32,615 nt of DNA, taken from contig JBOFZL010000044.1 in assembly GCA_051655155.1 (NCBI GenBank), positions 1 through 32,615 on the forward strand, read 5' to 3'. The notes beneath the pieces are model-generated. The model was not told the origin of the DNA. It did no database searches and saw only the letters and a program-made list of their open reading frames with translations. Positions 32,446 to 32,615 of this stretch are shown here, piece by piece. The translations under genes and the position numbers were made by a program. How positions within the stretch are numbered: position 1 is the first letter of the stretch; each line of letters opens with the position of its first letter. The stretch comes from JBOFZL01 sp051655155. GTDB taxonomy: Bacteria; Bacillota; Clostridia; Peptostreptococcales; Filifactoraceae.

Positions 32446-32615
32446 TTATTTGGATGCAGAGCCAGAGCTTCTGAACACATTTTTTATTTTATGGGATACG
32501 ATTTCTTCTATAGCATCTCTTCCTGGTCCAAGGTATTTTCTAGGATCAAATTCCTTTGGATTTTCTACAAAAACTTTTCTTATTGCAGCTGTCATAGCCA
32601 TTCTTAGATCTGTAT
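32446..32615 (-). CDS. fba: Class II fructose-1,6-bisphosphate aldolase, C-terminal end
   Basis: Last 55 codons of a minus-strand gene that runs off the right edge. The peptide reads TDLRMAMTAAIRKV, then NPKEFDPRKYLGPGRDA and a helix ending VFRSSGSASK. This is the conserved C-terminal part of zinc-dependent class II aldolases, where (N)-x-D-T-D-L-R and the following helix line the substrate phosphate site. The enzyme interconverts fructose 1,6-bisphosphate with dihydroxyacetone phosphate and glyceraldehyde 3-phosphate. The zinc-binding part is outside the window. Confidence 0.9.
   Translation of the reverse strand, partial: TDLRMAMTAAIRKVFVENPKEFDPRKYLGPGRDAIEEIVSHKIKNVFRSSGSASK

Noticed and set aside
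32299..32607. Plus-strand open frame at the right edge
   Set aside because: It runs antisense to the NYN gene start and the aldolase end, both well supported.
1..32615. Mobile element, prophage, tRNA, rRNA, riboswitch or CRISPR array
   Set aside because: Looked for transposase or integrase motifs, terminal repeats, tRNA-like folds and known riboswitch cores; none seen by eye. A covariance-model scan would be the decisive check for structured RNAs.

Overview
The window is AT-rich and densely packed, with strong GGAGG-type ribosome binding sites, several TTG/GTG starts and canonical TTGACA/TATAAT promoters. It encodes a desulfoferrodoxin (superoxide reductase), S-layer-homology and stalk-domain surface proteins, AddAB recombination and cold-shock protein. 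This points to an anaerobic, low-GC, monoderm member of the Bacillota (Clostridia or Tissierellia). I cannot fix the genus. No rRNA, tRNA, CRISPR array, insertion sequence or phage gene was seen; it looks like ordinary chromosome with a few unusual arrangements.

Layout. 1-4.2 kb: the 3' part of a phosphohexomutase gene, an M17 leucyl aminopeptidase, desulfoferrodoxin with a palindromic site in its leader, a DUF1653 protein and a GNAT acetyltransferase, closed by a strong bidirectional hairpin. 4.3-5.5 kb: a cold-shock gene on the minus strand, divergent from a secreted NlpC/P60 cell-wall hydrolase whose promoter carries two direct repeats resembling WalR sites. 5.6-20.3 kb: one long run of plus-strand genes with no terminator that I can see: hflX, a YigZ/IMPACT protein, nadE, a LUD-domain protein, addB, addA, a zinc alcohol dehydrogenase, then a complete methylmalonyl-CoA module (mutase catalytic chain, B12-binding chain, MeaB GTPase chaperone, epimerase). 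20.35-22.5 kb (minus strand): a secreted polysaccharide deacetylase followed by an ornithine-racemase-like PLP enzyme, with a hairpin terminator placed just before the racemase ribosome binding site.

22.7-30 kb: a cell-envelope block. It holds a MacA-like adaptor, a MacB-type ATPase and permease, then a secreted coiled-coil protein with the internal duplication of the TolC family, a copper-amine-oxidase-N (stalk) domain protein and an SLH protein with five tandem beta repeats. A MacA-MacB-TolC-like gene order next to S-layer proteins, in what appears to be a monoderm, is the most interesting part of the window.

30-32.6 kb: a PAP2 phosphatase, a TIM-barrel protein of unknown function, a NYN RNase-like protein fused to two LOTUS/OST-HTH domains (minus strand), and the 3' end of a class II fructose-bisphosphate aldolase gene (minus strand).

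All calls rest on reading motifs and remembered family features; no database search was run.
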